From DASVBE01 sp963770375 (GTDB taxonomy: Bacteria > Actinomycetota > Actinomycetes > Streptosporangiales > Streptosporangiaceae), in NCBI GenBank assembly GCA_963770375.1, contig CAVYPM010000011.1, positions 39,423 to 103,422 of the forward strand: a stretch of 64,000 nucleotides of DNA, written 5' to 3'. The position numbers were made by a program, and so were the translations under genes. The notes beneath the pieces are model-generated. The model saw only the letters and a program-made list of their open reading frames with translations, had not been told where the DNA came from and searched no databases. Positions within the stretch are counted from its first letter, which is position 1. The number at the start of each line of letters is the position of its first letter. Shown here piece after piece: positions 8,577-16,879 of this stretch.

Positions 8577-9767
8577 GTGGTGACCGAACCGGATTCGCCT
8601 CCCGCCGAGAAGCGGGTGACCTGGGCCGAGCTGTTCTTCGACCTGGTCTTCGTGTTCGCCGTGACCGAGGTCTCCACGCTGCTCGCGCACGACCGCAGCG
8701 GGGCCGGGCTGCTCCGCGCGGTGATCGTGTTCGTGCCGTGCTACTGGCTGTGGGTGGGCACCTCGATCCAGGTCAACCAGCGGGACATCAGCCGCCCGTC
8801 GCTGCGCCTGGCGGTGTTCGCGGTGGCGCTGGCGGGGATCTTCATGGCGCTCGCCATCCCCCGCGCCTACACGGGCCTGGGCCTGCTGTTCGCGCTGGCC
8901 TACTGGGCCGGCCGGATCGTGCTCGGCGCCGGGCAGCTGCGCGACGCGGCCCGCAGCGGGGTGCTCCCGGTCAACCCGTTCACGCTGAGCATGGCGGTGA
9001 CCGGGCCGCTGCTGGTGATCGGCGCGCTGCTGCCGGCCGGGCCACGGGAGGCCGTGTGGGCGGTGGCCGCCGCGCTCGACCTGGCGTCGCCCACGCTGCT
9101 GCGGGCCCGGCTGAAGCTGATGCACTTCGACGCGGCTCACCTGGCCGAGCGGTTCGGCGCGTTCGTGCTGATCGCGCTGGGCGAGTCGGTGGTCGCGATC
9201 GGCGCCGCGGCGGCGTCCGAGGACCGGCTCAGCCTGGCCAGCGGGGTGGCGGTGGCCGCCGCGTTCGCCCTGGTCTGCGGGCTGGCCTGGGTCTACTTCC
9301 ACTTCGCCGCGGACGCCATGCGGCACTCGCTGGCCACCGCGCGGGTGCAGACCGACATCACCAGGCTGGTGCTGTCCTACGGGCACCTTTTGTTCATCGC
9401 CGCGATCATCATGGTCGCGGTGGGCATGCACCAGGCGGTGACCCAGCCGGGCGACCCGCTCGGCGTGGCGGGCAGCGCCCTGCTGGCCGGGGGGACCGCG
9501 CTGTACCTGGCCACGTTCGGCTTCACCCGGTGGGCGATGTTCCGGCTGGTGTCGTGGACCCGGCTGACCGCGGCGGCCGGCGTGCTGGTCTTCCTGCCGG
9601 TGGCGATCGTGCTGCCCGCGCTGGCGGCGCTGGCCGTGCTGGCGGCCGGGGTGGCTGCGCTGAACGTGGTCGAGTATGCGCGGGTGGAGAAGATCGGCTG
9701 GCGGGCCTTGCTCGCCCGGCGGGATCGCGAGCAGTCCGGTGCCGGGAGTGGGCCGTCATCACCGTAA
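8577..9767 (+). CDS. LtrA-family (low temperature requirement A) membrane protein
   Basis: The N-terminal signature VTWAELFFDLVFVFAVTEVSTLL is characteristic of the LtrA family, followed by about ten further hydrophobic helices over 396 residues. A second family motif (HLAERFGAFVLIALGESVVAIG) lies near residues 185-205. LtrA was named for cold growth of Listeria; its biochemical role is unclear and a transport role is only suspected. Two adjacent GTG codons (8577, 8580) could each start the protein. The gene diverges from the serine hydrolase with about 100 nt between start codons. Confidence 0.9.
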   Translation: MVTEPDSPPAEKRVTWAELFFDLVFVFAVTEVSTLLAHDRSGAGLLRAVIVFVPCYWLWVGTSIQVNQRDISRPSLRLAVFAVALAGIFMALAIPRAYTGLGLLFALAYWAGRIVLGAGQLRDAARSGVLPVNPFTLSMAVTGPLLVIGALLPAGPREAVWAVAAALDLASPTLLRARLKLMHFDAAHLAERFGAFVLIALGESVVAIGAAAASEDRLSLASGVAVAAAFALVCGLAWVYFHFAADAMRHSLATARVQTDITRLVLSYGHLLFIAAIIMVAVGMHQAVTQPGDPLGVAGSALLAGGTALYLATFGFTRWAMFRLVSWTRLTAAAGVLVFLPVAIVLPALAALAVLAAGVAALNVVEYARVEKIGWRALLARRDREQSGAGSGPSSP

Positions 9768-9814
9768 CCCGTTGATCTTGGCGTTGTTGCCGAGCCAGCC
9801 ATTAGGCTGCAAAG

Positions 9815-10468
9815 GTGGCAAATCTTCCCAGCCAGGCTGGGCCGCCCGGCCGCCCGCCCGAGCTGCGGGTGTCGGACGCCGACCGCGAACAGGTCGCTGA
9901 GACCCTGCGGCACGCGGCGGGCGAGGGCCGGCTCACCATGGACGAGCTCGACGAACGGCTTGGCGCCGCGTACGCCGCCAAGACGTTCAGCGACCTGGCC
10001 CCGCTGACCAGTGACCTGCCGGGGGTGGCCGGCCAGCGGCCCGCCGCCCCGGCTCCCGGCGGGCGGATCGGGGGCACCGCCACCTCGCACGTTGCGATTG
10101 CCGTGATGGGCGGCTTCGCCCGCAAGGGCCCGTGGGTGGCGCCGGGCACGTTCACCGCGCTCGCGCTGATGGGCGGGGGCAGCATCGACCTGCGCGAGGC
10201 CCGGTTCAGCGAGCCGGTGCTGACCATCTACGCGGTGGCCATCATGGGCGGCATCGAGGTCATCTGCCCCGAGGACGTCGAGGTGATCGTGCACCAGATC
10301 CCGATCATGGGCGGGGTGGACGGGCCGAAGGGCATCACCAGGGACCCGCCGCCCGGCGCCCCGCGGGTCGAGGTGTGGGCGGTCGCGGTGATGGGCGGCG
10401 TCGACGTCAAGGTCAAGCCGCCCAAGGGCGAGTCCAAGCGGCGGCGGAAGGAGCTCGGCCAGGGCTAG
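9815..10468 (+). CDS. DUF1707 protein with LiaF-like beta-repeat domain
   Basis: Residues about 15-65 are a DUF1707 domain (LRVSDADREQVAETLRHAAGEGRL-type start, then LDERLGAAYAAKT). The rest is a repeated beta motif, with hydrophobic strands each ending in MGG (IAVMGG, LALMGG, VAIMGG, IPIMGG, VAVMGG), as in the C-terminal domain of LiaF-like cell-envelope stress proteins. No membrane segment is evident, so it is probably cytoplasmic. The role is unknown; envelope-stress signalling is a family-based guess. Start is a GTG. It converges on and overlaps the alpha/beta hydrolase by 4 nt. Confidence 0.85.
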   Translation: MANLPSQAGPPGRPPELRVSDADREQVAETLRHAAGEGRLTMDELDERLGAAYAAKTFSDLAPLTSDLPGVAGQRPAAPAPGGRIGGTATSHVAIAVMGGFARKGPWVAPGTFTALALMGGGSIDLREARFSEPVLTIYAVAIMGGIEVICPEDVEVIVHQIPIMGGVDGPKGITRDPPPGAPRVEVWAVAVMGGVDVKVKPPKGESKRRRKELGQG

Positions 10469-11217
10469 CCCGGCAGGCTGGCCAGGAAGTCCCTGATGAT
10501 CCTGGCGCCCTGGGCCGGGTCGTGCAGCATCCACCAGTGGCTGAGCCCGTCGAGCACGGCTTCCTGCGCGCCGAGCCGCTGCGCCGTCTGGTGGGCCAGC
10601 GCGGGTCCGCCGGTGTAGGGGTCCGCGGTGGCGTTGATCACCAGCATCGGCCGGCGCTCGGCCGACTCGAGCTGCTGGCCCCAGGTGGCCATCGCGGGCT
10701 GCCGGGCCGAGCGGTACAGGGCCAGGATGCACGGGCCGGTCTCCGGGCCGAGGTTCTCCGCGCTGGAGCGGGCCGCCGCCTCGGTCATCCCGGCCTGGAC
10801 CAGCGCTTCGGTCCGCGGCCCGGGCGGGCCGCTGAACATGGCGGCGACGAACTCCTCGCCGGCGCCCTCGGTCTGCCAGACCTGGGCCAGGTCGTGCCAG
10901 ACGTAGCCGGGGTCGAGCGTCCCGGCGATGTCCGTGGCCCAGGACCGGACCAGGTCCGGCCGGGCCGCCGCCAGCCGGGCCACGTGGATGCCGCCCCAGT
11001 CGTGCCCGATCAGGTCGTGGGGGGCGCCGGCGAGGTTCTCCACTTCGGCGGTGAGCCACGCCAGGTAGTCATCGGAGGTGGCGCCGAACCCGCCCGGCAC
11101 CGGAGCGCCGAAGCCGGGCGGGGACAGGGTGATCGCGTCCTCCCGGCCCAGCTCGGCCAGCAGGGGGTCCCAGATCGCCGCGGTCTCAGGTACTCCGTGC
11201 ACGAAGATCACAGCCAT
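10465..11217 (-). CDS. Alpha/beta hydrolase with Asp-type nucleophile elbow
   Basis: The 250-residue alpha/beta hydrolase has the oxyanion HGVPE motif near the N-terminus. The nucleophile elbow GHDWGG has Asp at the catalytic position, as in haloalkane dehalogenases and epoxide hydrolases rather than esterases. The probable catalytic acid lies in ATADPYTGG and the His in LSHWW. An activity on halogenated or epoxide compounds is plausible; the substrate is unknown. The ATG at 11217 is preceded by AAGGAG in minus-strand orientation. Confidence 0.88.
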   Translation of the reverse strand: MAVIFVHGVPETAAIWDPLLAELGREDAITLSPPGFGAPVPGGFGATSDDYLAWLTAEVENLAGAPHDLIGHDWGGIHVARLAAARPDLVRSWATDIAGTLDPGYVWHDLAQVWQTEGAGEEFVAAMFSGPPGPRTEALVQAGMTEAAARSSAENLGPETGPCILALYRSARQPAMATWGQQLESAERRPMLVINATADPYTGGPALAHQTAQRLGAQEAVLDGLSHWWMLHDPAQGARIIRDFLASLPG

Positions 11218-11503
11218 CGCGGAACTCCTTGCGGGAGAGGGGCTTCGGCAGCCACCGTCTCATGATCGGGCCTGGCGACCACTAGCAGGTGTGCACATGC
11301 GGGCGGATTGCGGCCGGCTGGTCTGAAAGGGACGGCGCGGTTATGGCGCAGGGGCCGACGGGACCGTCGCGCTCATCCTCGCCCCTGAAATCACCCGGCC
11401 GCCGCCGATGAGAACCCGCGGCTCCCGTCGTCTCAACGCGGTAGGTCACCGTGCGCCGACGGCTGCGGACGGCGCAGAGCTGCAAACGGCAAGGAGATCG
11501 GCA

Positions 11504-12004
11504 GTGACACCTCATCGGCATGGGCCGGCCAGCATCGGATTCCCGAACGATCTCGAGATTGTCGTCACCCGGGAGTTCAGAGCTCCGATCGGGCTCGTCT
11601 TCGACGTATCCACGAAGCCCGAGCATGTGCGGAACACGATCGCCCCGTTCGGGGAGGAAGTGACGGAGTGCTCGATCGACCTGCGCGTCGGCGGGAATTA
11701 CCACTTCGTCTTCGTGCCCGACGGCGGACCCGAGTGCTCGTTCCGCGGCACCTTCCTTGAGGTCGAGCCGCCGGCCAGGACCGTCCAGACGTGGCTGTTC
11801 GACGGGTGGCCAGATGCGGAGGCCGTCGAGTCGATGGATCTGCACGAGGCTGACGGGGTGACGACGCTGACGTACAGCCTGGCGTTCCGCGACAAGGCGG
11901 GCCGGGACCACATGACCAAATACGACGGTCTCCTCGCCAACTTCGACAACGTCGAGGATTACCTGAGGTCGCTGCCTGGTCCAGAAGGCACGGTCTCTGG
12001 GTAA
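11504..12004 (+). CDS. SRPBCC (AHSA1-like) domain protein
   Basis: The 166-residue protein has the AHSA1/SRPBCC pattern: LEIVVTREFRAPIGLVFDVSTKPEHV, the central DLRVGGNYHFVF strand pair, GTFLEVEPPARTVQTWLFDG, and a C-terminal helix ending MTKYDGLLANFDNVEDYL. These proteins bind hydrophobic ligands and are often paired with ArsR-type regulators; none is adjacent here. The GTG at 11504 is chosen because AAGGAGA lies 8 nt upstream; the longer frame from 11408 has an Arg-rich, noncoding-looking leader. Confidence 0.87.
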   Translation: MTPHRHGPASIGFPNDLEIVVTREFRAPIGLVFDVSTKPEHVRNTIAPFGEEVTECSIDLRVGGNYHFVFVPDGGPECSFRGTFLEVEPPARTVQTWLFDGWPDAEAVESMDLHEADGVTTLTYSLAFRDKAGRDHMTKYDGLLANFDNVEDYLRSLPGPEGTVSG

Positions 12005-12115
12005 TTGCGGGCCGGGGCGTGGTCCCGCTGCTCAGCCGCGCGGTCCGCGATCTCCCCGCCGGCCCGGCGCCGGTACTGTCAGCAGCGCAGGCTGACCGCT
12101 GACCAGAGGACGGGC

Positions 12116-13129
12116 ATGTACCAGAGCGATCCGGAGGCCCGGCCCGACACCGAGTTCGCGCCCGGCGAGCTGCGCTGGCTGGTGACCGGGAACACCGGCC
12201 GCCTGCTCGATGACCGGCGCACGCCGGTCCGCGTAACCGCGCTCGACCTCGCGCACGGCTACTTCGAGGCGGAGATCCTGGCCTTCGAGGACGCCGGCGC
12301 GCGCTGGCTGATCCCGCTGGAGGACGTGACCCGCTACCAGTTCGCGCCCGAGGGGAAAAGCGCCGGCCCGGACGCGGTCGCGGCCATGACCGAGGCGATC
12401 GCCCGGCTGGACGTCCCCCTGGAGATCACCGCGGACCCGGCCGCCGGCCTGCGTTCCCGCGGGGAGATCGCGGCCGCCCGGGAGCACGCGGACGCCTGGC
12501 TGACCGCGCACGGGGTTGCGGAAAGCATCGACCCGGACCCGTACATCGCCCGGTGCCGCGGCAGTGACGACGCAGCCGGCTGGCTGGCCGCGTACCTGGC
12601 CGAGGCCACCCCGCCCGGCCTGGCCACGCCTTCTGACCTGGCCGCCCTCGACGCCGAGCTCACCGCCGGCTACGTCAGCAGCCCGGGGTCCGGCGACCTG
12701 GTCCGCGCGCACCTGATCGTGCTGGCCGAGCTTGGCCTGTGCGACTACCGGGGCAAGGCCATCCGCGACCCGGCCAGCCTGGACGGCCCGTACAGCCGCG
12801 ACGCCCGCCGGGCGCACATCATCGCGCGGGCCGGGTTCACCCAGGCACTGTGGGCCCGCGCGGACCACGACGGGCTGATGCTCTACCGGGGCATCGCCCT
12901 GTCCGGCCGCGCCCGGCTGGCGGTCCGCACGGACACGCTCATCTCCGCGACGTTCGCCCGCCCGGTGGCCGAGAGCCACTTCAACGGGATCCGCTCGGCC
13001 GCGGCGGCCCTGCTGCGCTGCCGCCTTCCGGCCGACCGCCTGCTGTTCACGTTCCTGGAGACGGCGGCGATGAACCGGCAATTCCTTGAGGCCGAGGCCG
13101 TGCTGCTCCCCGGCGAGGGGCTCATCTGA
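12116..13129 (+). CDS. Putative ADP-ribosyltransferase-like protein
   Basis: No named family was recognised over the whole 337 residues. The last ~90 residues carry the three landmarks of an R-S-E type ADP-ribosyltransferase fold in order: LYRGI (Arg), LISATFARPVAESHF (the STS-like strand) and FLEAEAVLLPGEGL (an E-x-E-like strand followed by the usual LLPPG-like end). The N-terminal ~75 residues look like a small beta barrel (RWLIPLEDVTRYQF); the middle is helical. If real, it would transfer ADP-ribose from NAD to a protein or nucleic acid target. Start ATG at 12116 follows GAGGA. The kinase remnant starts 3 nt downstream. Confidence 0.55.
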   Translation: MYQSDPEARPDTEFAPGELRWLVTGNTGRLLDDRRTPVRVTALDLAHGYFEAEILAFEDAGARWLIPLEDVTRYQFAPEGKSAGPDAVAAMTEAIARLDVPLEITADPAAGLRSRGEIAAAREHADAWLTAHGVAESIDPDPYIARCRGSDDAAGWLAAYLAEATPPGLATPSDLAALDAELTAGYVSSPGSGDLVRAHLIVLAELGLCDYRGKAIRDPASLDGPYSRDARRAHIIARAGFTQALWARADHDGLMLYRGIALSGRARLAVRTDTLISATFARPVAESHFNGIRSAAAALLRCRLPADRLLFTFLETAAMNRQFLEAEAVLLPGEGLI

Positions 13130-13132
13130 CAC

Positions 13133-13411
13133 GTGCTTGATCTTCCGGACGGAGTACGCATTAAAGCGATGGCGGCCGGGGCGACCGTGTGGCTCGACGA
13201 TCTGCCGGCCATCGTGGCCTCGCTGGAGCGGGACTGGGCGATCACGGCCGGCCAGACGCTGTCCGGCGGCACCGATTCGTACGTCGCCGAGGTCAAAGCG
13301 GCCGACGGCAGCCCGGCCGTGCTGAAGGTGATCTTCCCGCGGGACGTGCCGTCCGCCCGGAACGAGATCACCGTGCTGCTGCTGGCCGCGGCCGACGCGC
13401 TGGCCGGGTAA
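13133..13411 (+). pseudogene. Truncated APH(6)/hydroxyurea-type antibiotic kinase
   Basis: The 92-residue frame matches only the N-terminal lobe of streptomycin/hydroxyurea phosphotransferase-like kinases: LDDLPAIVASLERDWAITAG, the glycine-rich GGTDSYVAEV strand, and AVLKVIFPRD with the ATP-binding Lys, then SARNEI. Relatives run to about 300 residues with HGDL and D loops, which are absent here in all frames before the next gene. Translation stops at 13411. It is best read as a remnant left by deletion. The GTG start lies 4 nt after the upstream stop. Confidence 0.75.
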
Positions 13412-13470
13412 GCCCCTGGCGGGCGTGACATAGTTCGCTCGTCAGGCCGGCTGCCGAAGGAGCCTCCCCG

Positions 13471-13957
13471 ATGCCCGACCAGAAATACCCCAAGATCATC
13501 ATGCAGGCACGAGCTGGCCGCGCTCAGCCAGCGCCGGCAGCGCCGCGAGGAGCGGGCCGCGGACCTGATCACGAAGTTCTCCGGGTCCATGCAGTTCGTT
13601 TACCTGCACATCGGCTGGTTCACGGTCTGGATCGTGCTGAACGTGACCATCGCGCGGTTCGACCCGTTCCCGTTCGGGCTGCTCACCCTGATCGTGTCGC
13701 TGGAGGCGATCTTCCTGTCCACGTTCGTCCTGCTCAGCCAGAACCGGGAGTCGGCCCGGCAGGACCTGAGGTCGGAGATCGACTTCGAGACCAACGTGCT
13801 GTCCGAGGTCTGGCTGGAGGCGGTGGCCGACAAGCTCGGCATCGACGTAGCCCGGGTCTACGCGGTGGCCAAGGACCGGCTCGCCGAGGCCAAGGCCGAG
13901 CAGGAGCCCGGCGCCCCGCCGGCCGCGGCGGGGTCAGCGGCCGGCCGGGCCGGGTAG
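13471..13957 (+). pseudogene. DUF1003 membrane protein with N-terminal frameshift
   Basis: From 13508 the frame reads HELAALSQRRQRREERAADL, then ITKFSGSMQFVYLHIGWF, two membrane helices (TVWIVLNVTIA; LLTLIVSLEAIFLSTFVLLSQNR) and a coiled C-terminal tail, the standard DUF1003 layout. No start codon exists in this frame upstream. The ATG at 13471, 5 nt after AAGGAG/CCTCC, opens a frame (MPDQKYPKIIMQA) that joins it after a one-base shift near 13500-13508. The intact protein would have about 160 residues. A first internal ATG at 13589 would lose the conserved N-terminal helix. DUF1003 function is unknown. Confidence 0.7.
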
Positions 13958-13962
13958 CCGCG

Positions 13963-15210
13963 GTGCCCGCCAGCGGCGGCGATGGGCTGCGCATCCTGCA
14001 CTGGAACGTGCACTCCTGGAAGGACGACGGCGGCCAGCCGAGCTTCGGGGAGATCGCCGCGTTCATCGGCGGGCAGGACCCGGACGTGGTGTCGCTGGTC
14101 GAGGTCAGCGAGCCGTGGGCGGCGCCGGGCCGGCTGCCCGAGCTGGCCCGGCAGACCGGGTCCGCGTGGGTGTTCTCCCCGGCGGTGGAGCTGGGCGGCG
14201 ACGCGCCGGAGCGCGGGTACGGCAACGCGCTGCTGGTCCGCCCGCCCCTGCTCGCGGTCCAGCAGTGGACGCTGACCTGGCCGCCGCGGGTGTACGACGG
14301 CACCGAGCCGTCCGAGGCCCGCACGGTGGCGCTGGCCCGGGTGCCGCTGGGCGACGGCGCGCTGTGGGTGGGCAGCACGCACCTGCCCAGCAGCCGCCGG
14401 CCCGTCCGCCTGACCGCCCTCAGCCAGCTGCTCGGCCTGACCGCGAAGCTCGAGGAGCCCTGGCTGATCTGCGGGGACTTCAACGAGGCCGCGGCGGGCT
14501 GGCCCGGGCTGGCGCAGCGGGCCCGGACCTACCCGGACCCGCCGCAGCTCAGCCACCCGGCCGGCCTGCCGGTCCGGGCGATCGACTACTGCATTGCCTC
14601 GCCCGCGCTGGCGGTCACCGCCCGCGTGCTGGACGCGCCCGGGTCCGACCACCTCCCGGTGCTGGCCGAGATCAGCGGGCCGCTCCGCGTAACCCAGGTG
14701 CGGCTCGTCCTGCGCCTCGCGTTGAATATCCGGGTGCGCATCGAGCCGATGACGCTGGCCTACGCGACCGAGGTCGCGACCTGGCGCTACCCGCCGCCCT
14801 ATGACCTGAACGACATGACCGGCGCCGATCCCGCCTTCCTGGCCAGCCCGGAGAGCGGCTTCTGGGCGCTGACCGGGGACGGCGGGCTGCTCGGTTTCCG
14901 CTCGTTCGGCCCGGACGGCCGGGTGCCCGGCTATGACTACGACGAGTCGGCCCTGGACACCGGCGGCGGCCTGCGTCCCGACCTGACCGGCCGCGGCCTG
15001 GGCGCGCGGGCTATCTCGGCCGGCCTGGCGTTCGGGCAGCGCGAGTTCGCGCCCGCCGCGTTCCGGATGACGATCGCCGCCTTCAACATCCGGGCCCAGC
15101 GGGTCGTCCTCGGTCTCGGCTTCACGCTCACGGCCAGCTTCCTGGCCACCACAACCGGCGTCCGCTACCAGATCCTGGTCCGCCCGTCGGGGCCGCCCGC
15201 CGGCCGGTGA
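13963..15210 (+). CDS. Endonuclease/exonuclease/phosphatase domain fused to a GNAT domain
   Basis: Residues ~5-245 are an EEP (DNase I-like) domain: LRILHWNVHSW, DVVSLVEVSE, GSTHLPSS, ICGDFNEA and a terminal SDHLPVLAEI. These are the metal-binding Asn/Glu/Asp and catalytic His motifs. After ~20 linker residues, RVRIEPMTLAYATEVATWRYPPPYDL starts a GNAT acetyltransferase domain with LTGRGLGARAI as the CoA loop. The two are in one uninterrupted frame of 415 codons. A fusion is possible, but a lost stop by a one-base change near 14690 (TAA occurs one base out of frame) would also explain it; TTG 14722 or GTG 14734 could start a separate GNAT. Confidence 0.72.
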   Translation: MPASGGDGLRILHWNVHSWKDDGGQPSFGEIAAFIGGQDPDVVSLVEVSEPWAAPGRLPELARQTGSAWVFSPAVELGGDAPERGYGNALLVRPPLLAVQQWTLTWPPRVYDGTEPSEARTVALARVPLGDGALWVGSTHLPSSRRPVRLTALSQLLGLTAKLEEPWLICGDFNEAAAGWPGLAQRARTYPDPPQLSHPAGLPVRAIDYCIASPALAVTARVLDAPGSDHLPVLAEISGPLRVTQVRLVLRLALNIRVRIEPMTLAYATEVATWRYPPPYDLNDMTGADPAFLASPESGFWALTGDGGLLGFRSFGPDGRVPGYDYDESALDTGGGLRPDLTGRGLGARAISAGLAFGQREFAPAAFRMTIAAFNIRAQRVVLGLGFTLTASFLATTTGVRYQILVRPSGPPAGR

Positions 15211-15261
15211 CCGGCTCCCCTCCTCGGCGGCCCCGGCGGGCGCGGCCCGGCCGGGCGCGGC

Positions 15262-15567
15262 TCAGCCGGCCGGCATCCGGTAGGAGCCGACGATCCCGGC
15301 GTCGGTGCCTGCCGGGCCGGTGACGCAGCGCTCGGCGATGTTCGCCTGGAACTCGGCGAACGCGGCCGAGTCGTGCAGCGGGTTATGGTCGCCGTCGAGG
15401 ACCGCGACGTGCATGAAGCTGACCCCGTCGGCCAGCCGGAACGCGGCGTACGCGATCTGGCCCGGGTCCTTGGCGTTCAGTTCGGCGAACACCTGCCGGA
15501 TCAGGCGCTCGTTCTCGTCTGCGCACTCGGGCTTGGTGGTGTAACGGACGATCTTGGTAACGCTCAT
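15262..15567 (-). CDS. Small ABM-like (dimeric alpha/beta barrel) protein
   Basis: The 101-residue protein reads VTKIVRYTTKPECADENERLIRQVF - AYAAFRLADGVSFMHVAVL - FAEFQANIAERC, the beta-alpha-beta pattern of antibiotic-biosynthesis-monooxygenase-like single domains. Such proteins act as cofactor-free oxygenases or simply bind ligands; function here is unknown. Start ATG at 15567 follows a GGGAGG site. It lies 11 nt downstream of the DUF6855-like gene and may be part of the same minus-strand operon. Confidence 0.7.
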   Translation of the reverse strand: MSVTKIVRYTTKPECADENERLIRQVFAELNAKDPGQIAYAAFRLADGVSFMHVAVLDGDHNPLHDSAAFAEFQANIAERCVTGPAGTDAGIVGSYRMPAG

Positions 15568-15578
15568 GCTGCCCCTCC

Positions 15579-15980
15579 CTAGATGGCCCGCATCTGGTTG
15601 TTGCGGGCGTCGTGGGTGAGCTCGGCCAGGCCGAGCGCCTCCAGCAGCGGGGGCAGGTACATGCCGAACCGGCCGCGGTAGCCGTTGCGCAGCCCGTACC
15701 AGCCGCCGACCGGGTTATCCGGGGACCGGCCGAACGCCTCGACGGTGCCCTCGGCGGCGGGCTTCTTCTCGTCCGCGGCGCCCAGCGGAACCCAGCCGTC
15801 CTGGGTCTTCAGCCAGGCGTGCAGGTCCTCGATGGCCTGCAGCCGGTAGCGCAGCTTGGTCGAGCCGACCTGGCAGACCAGCTCGGGCGGGTCGGCCTGC
15901 TCGTCCTTGTACATCGTGTAGCTGGACGTGCCCGGCGCCGTGGTCAGCTGCCACGGGTCGTCCTTGGTGCCAGCGCTCAC
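15579..15980 (-). CDS. DUF6855-like protein
   Basis: The 133-residue protein begins VSAGTKDDPWQLTTAPGTS and contains EMYKDE-like, AWLKTQDGWV and GRSPDNPVGGWYGLRNGYRGRFGMYLPPLLEALGLAEL segments. I recall this pattern from short conserved actinomycete proteins grouped as DUF6855, often next to SRPBCC genes. Function unknown. The GTG start at 15980 overlaps the SRPBCC stop by 4 nt (GTGA), so it is translationally coupled to the ArsR-SRPBCC genes. Confidence 0.65.
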   Translation of the reverse strand: MSAGTKDDPWQLTTAPGTSSYTMYKDEQADPPELVCQVGSTKLRYRLQAIEDLHAWLKTQDGWVPLGAADEKKPAAEGTVEAFGRSPDNPVGGWYGLRNGYRGRFGMYLPPLLEALGLAELTHDARNNQMRAI

Positions 15981-16480
15981 TGGCGGTCTCCTTCCCGTTG
16001 GTGCGGTGCTGGGCCGGCTGAAGGGCCCGTTACCGGGCCGGCTACCGGGCCGATCGCGGCCAGGAAGTGCGGCAGCAGGGACTGCCAGCCGGCCTGGTTC
16101 CGGGTGCGCCAGCCGCTGGCGCGGTCGCCGAGCCGTTCCCACCCGCGGTGCTCGATCTCGATCCGGGTGGCGGCCTGGCCCTGGGCCAGGAAGCGGATCT
16201 CCACCTCGGTCGCGTCGGCCCGGTCGGCGTTCAGGTGCCACAGGTAGCCGAGCAGGCGGGGCGGTTTCCACACCGTGACCTCGCCCCAGTCGTGCTCGGT
16301 GCCGTCCGCGGCCCGCTCGTAGATCCGGCCGCCGACGGCGCCCTCCATCACCACCGCGGACGGCGCGCCGGACACCGTGTGGCCGGCCGGCCACCAGGTG
16401 CCGATCGCCGAGGTCCACACGGTGAACGCGTGCTCGGCCGGGCAGGCCACGTCGAACGCCATCCGCAGCGGCTCGGTCAT
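15977..16480 (-). CDS. SRPBCC (AHSA1-like) domain protein
   Basis: The 167-residue protein reads LRMAFDVACPAEHAFTVWTSAIGTWWP, GAVGGRIYERAADGTEHDWGEVTVWKPPRLLGYLWHL, then a C-terminal helix WQSLLPHFLAAI, the usual activator-of-Hsp90 homology fold. The C-terminus ends in a GPVAGPVTGPSAGPAP low-complexity tail. Its ATG overlaps the 3' region of the ArsR-type gene and its stop overlaps the DUF6855-like start. ArsR-SRPBCC pairs are common in actinomycetes; the ligand is unknown. Confidence 0.87.
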   Translation of the reverse strand: MTEPLRMAFDVACPAEHAFTVWTSAIGTWWPAGHTVSGAPSAVVMEGAVGGRIYERAADGTEHDWGEVTVWKPPRLLGYLWHLNADRADATEVEIRFLAQGQAATRIEIEHRGWERLGDRASGWRTRNQAGWQSLLPHFLAAIGPVAGPVTGPSAGPAPHQREGDRQ

Positions 16481-16826
16481 GACCCCGCCCGCCGGCCAGG
16501 GCCGGCCGGGTGGTGTTCTCGGCCAGCAGCCGGAACCGCGCGGCGGCTTCCCCCCAGACGCCCTCCAGGTACTCCTGCACCGCGCGCAGGCCCTCGTCCC
16601 GCAGCCGGTAGATCCGCCGGGTTCCGGCCGCGTGCTCGGCGACCAGCCCGGCGTCCTTGAGCAGGCGCAGGTGGCGGGACACGGCCGGGCGGCTGATCGG
16701 CAGCTCGGCGGCGATCGCCTGGACCGCCTTGTCGCCCTCGCTCAGCAGCCGCAGGATCGCCCGCCGGTTCGGGTCGCCGAGCGCCTCGAACGGGTCGCCC
16801 GCGGCGCTGGCCCGGCCTGCCGCCAT
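16478..16826 (-). CDS. ArsR-family regulator paired with SRPBCC
   Basis: The winged-helix core is clear: FEALGDPNRRAILRLLSEGDKAVQAIAAELPISRPAVSRHLRLLKDAGLVAEHAAGTRRIYRL, then the typical VQEYLEGVWGEAAARFRLLAENTTRP tail. No metal-binding Cys box is seen, as usual for SRPBCC-linked members. The frame has no stop before the downstream ATG; it stays open through to 15579, in the same frame as the DUF6855-like gene. The relatives end at about this point, and an ATGA overlap stop exists one base out of frame, so a small indel near 16485-16530 is likely. The 3' end given is therefore approximate. Confidence 0.75.
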
Positions 16827-16879
16827 CGCGCCTCCCGGCTGCCATCGTTGGTAACAACGTGGCTACCGTAACACGGAAG

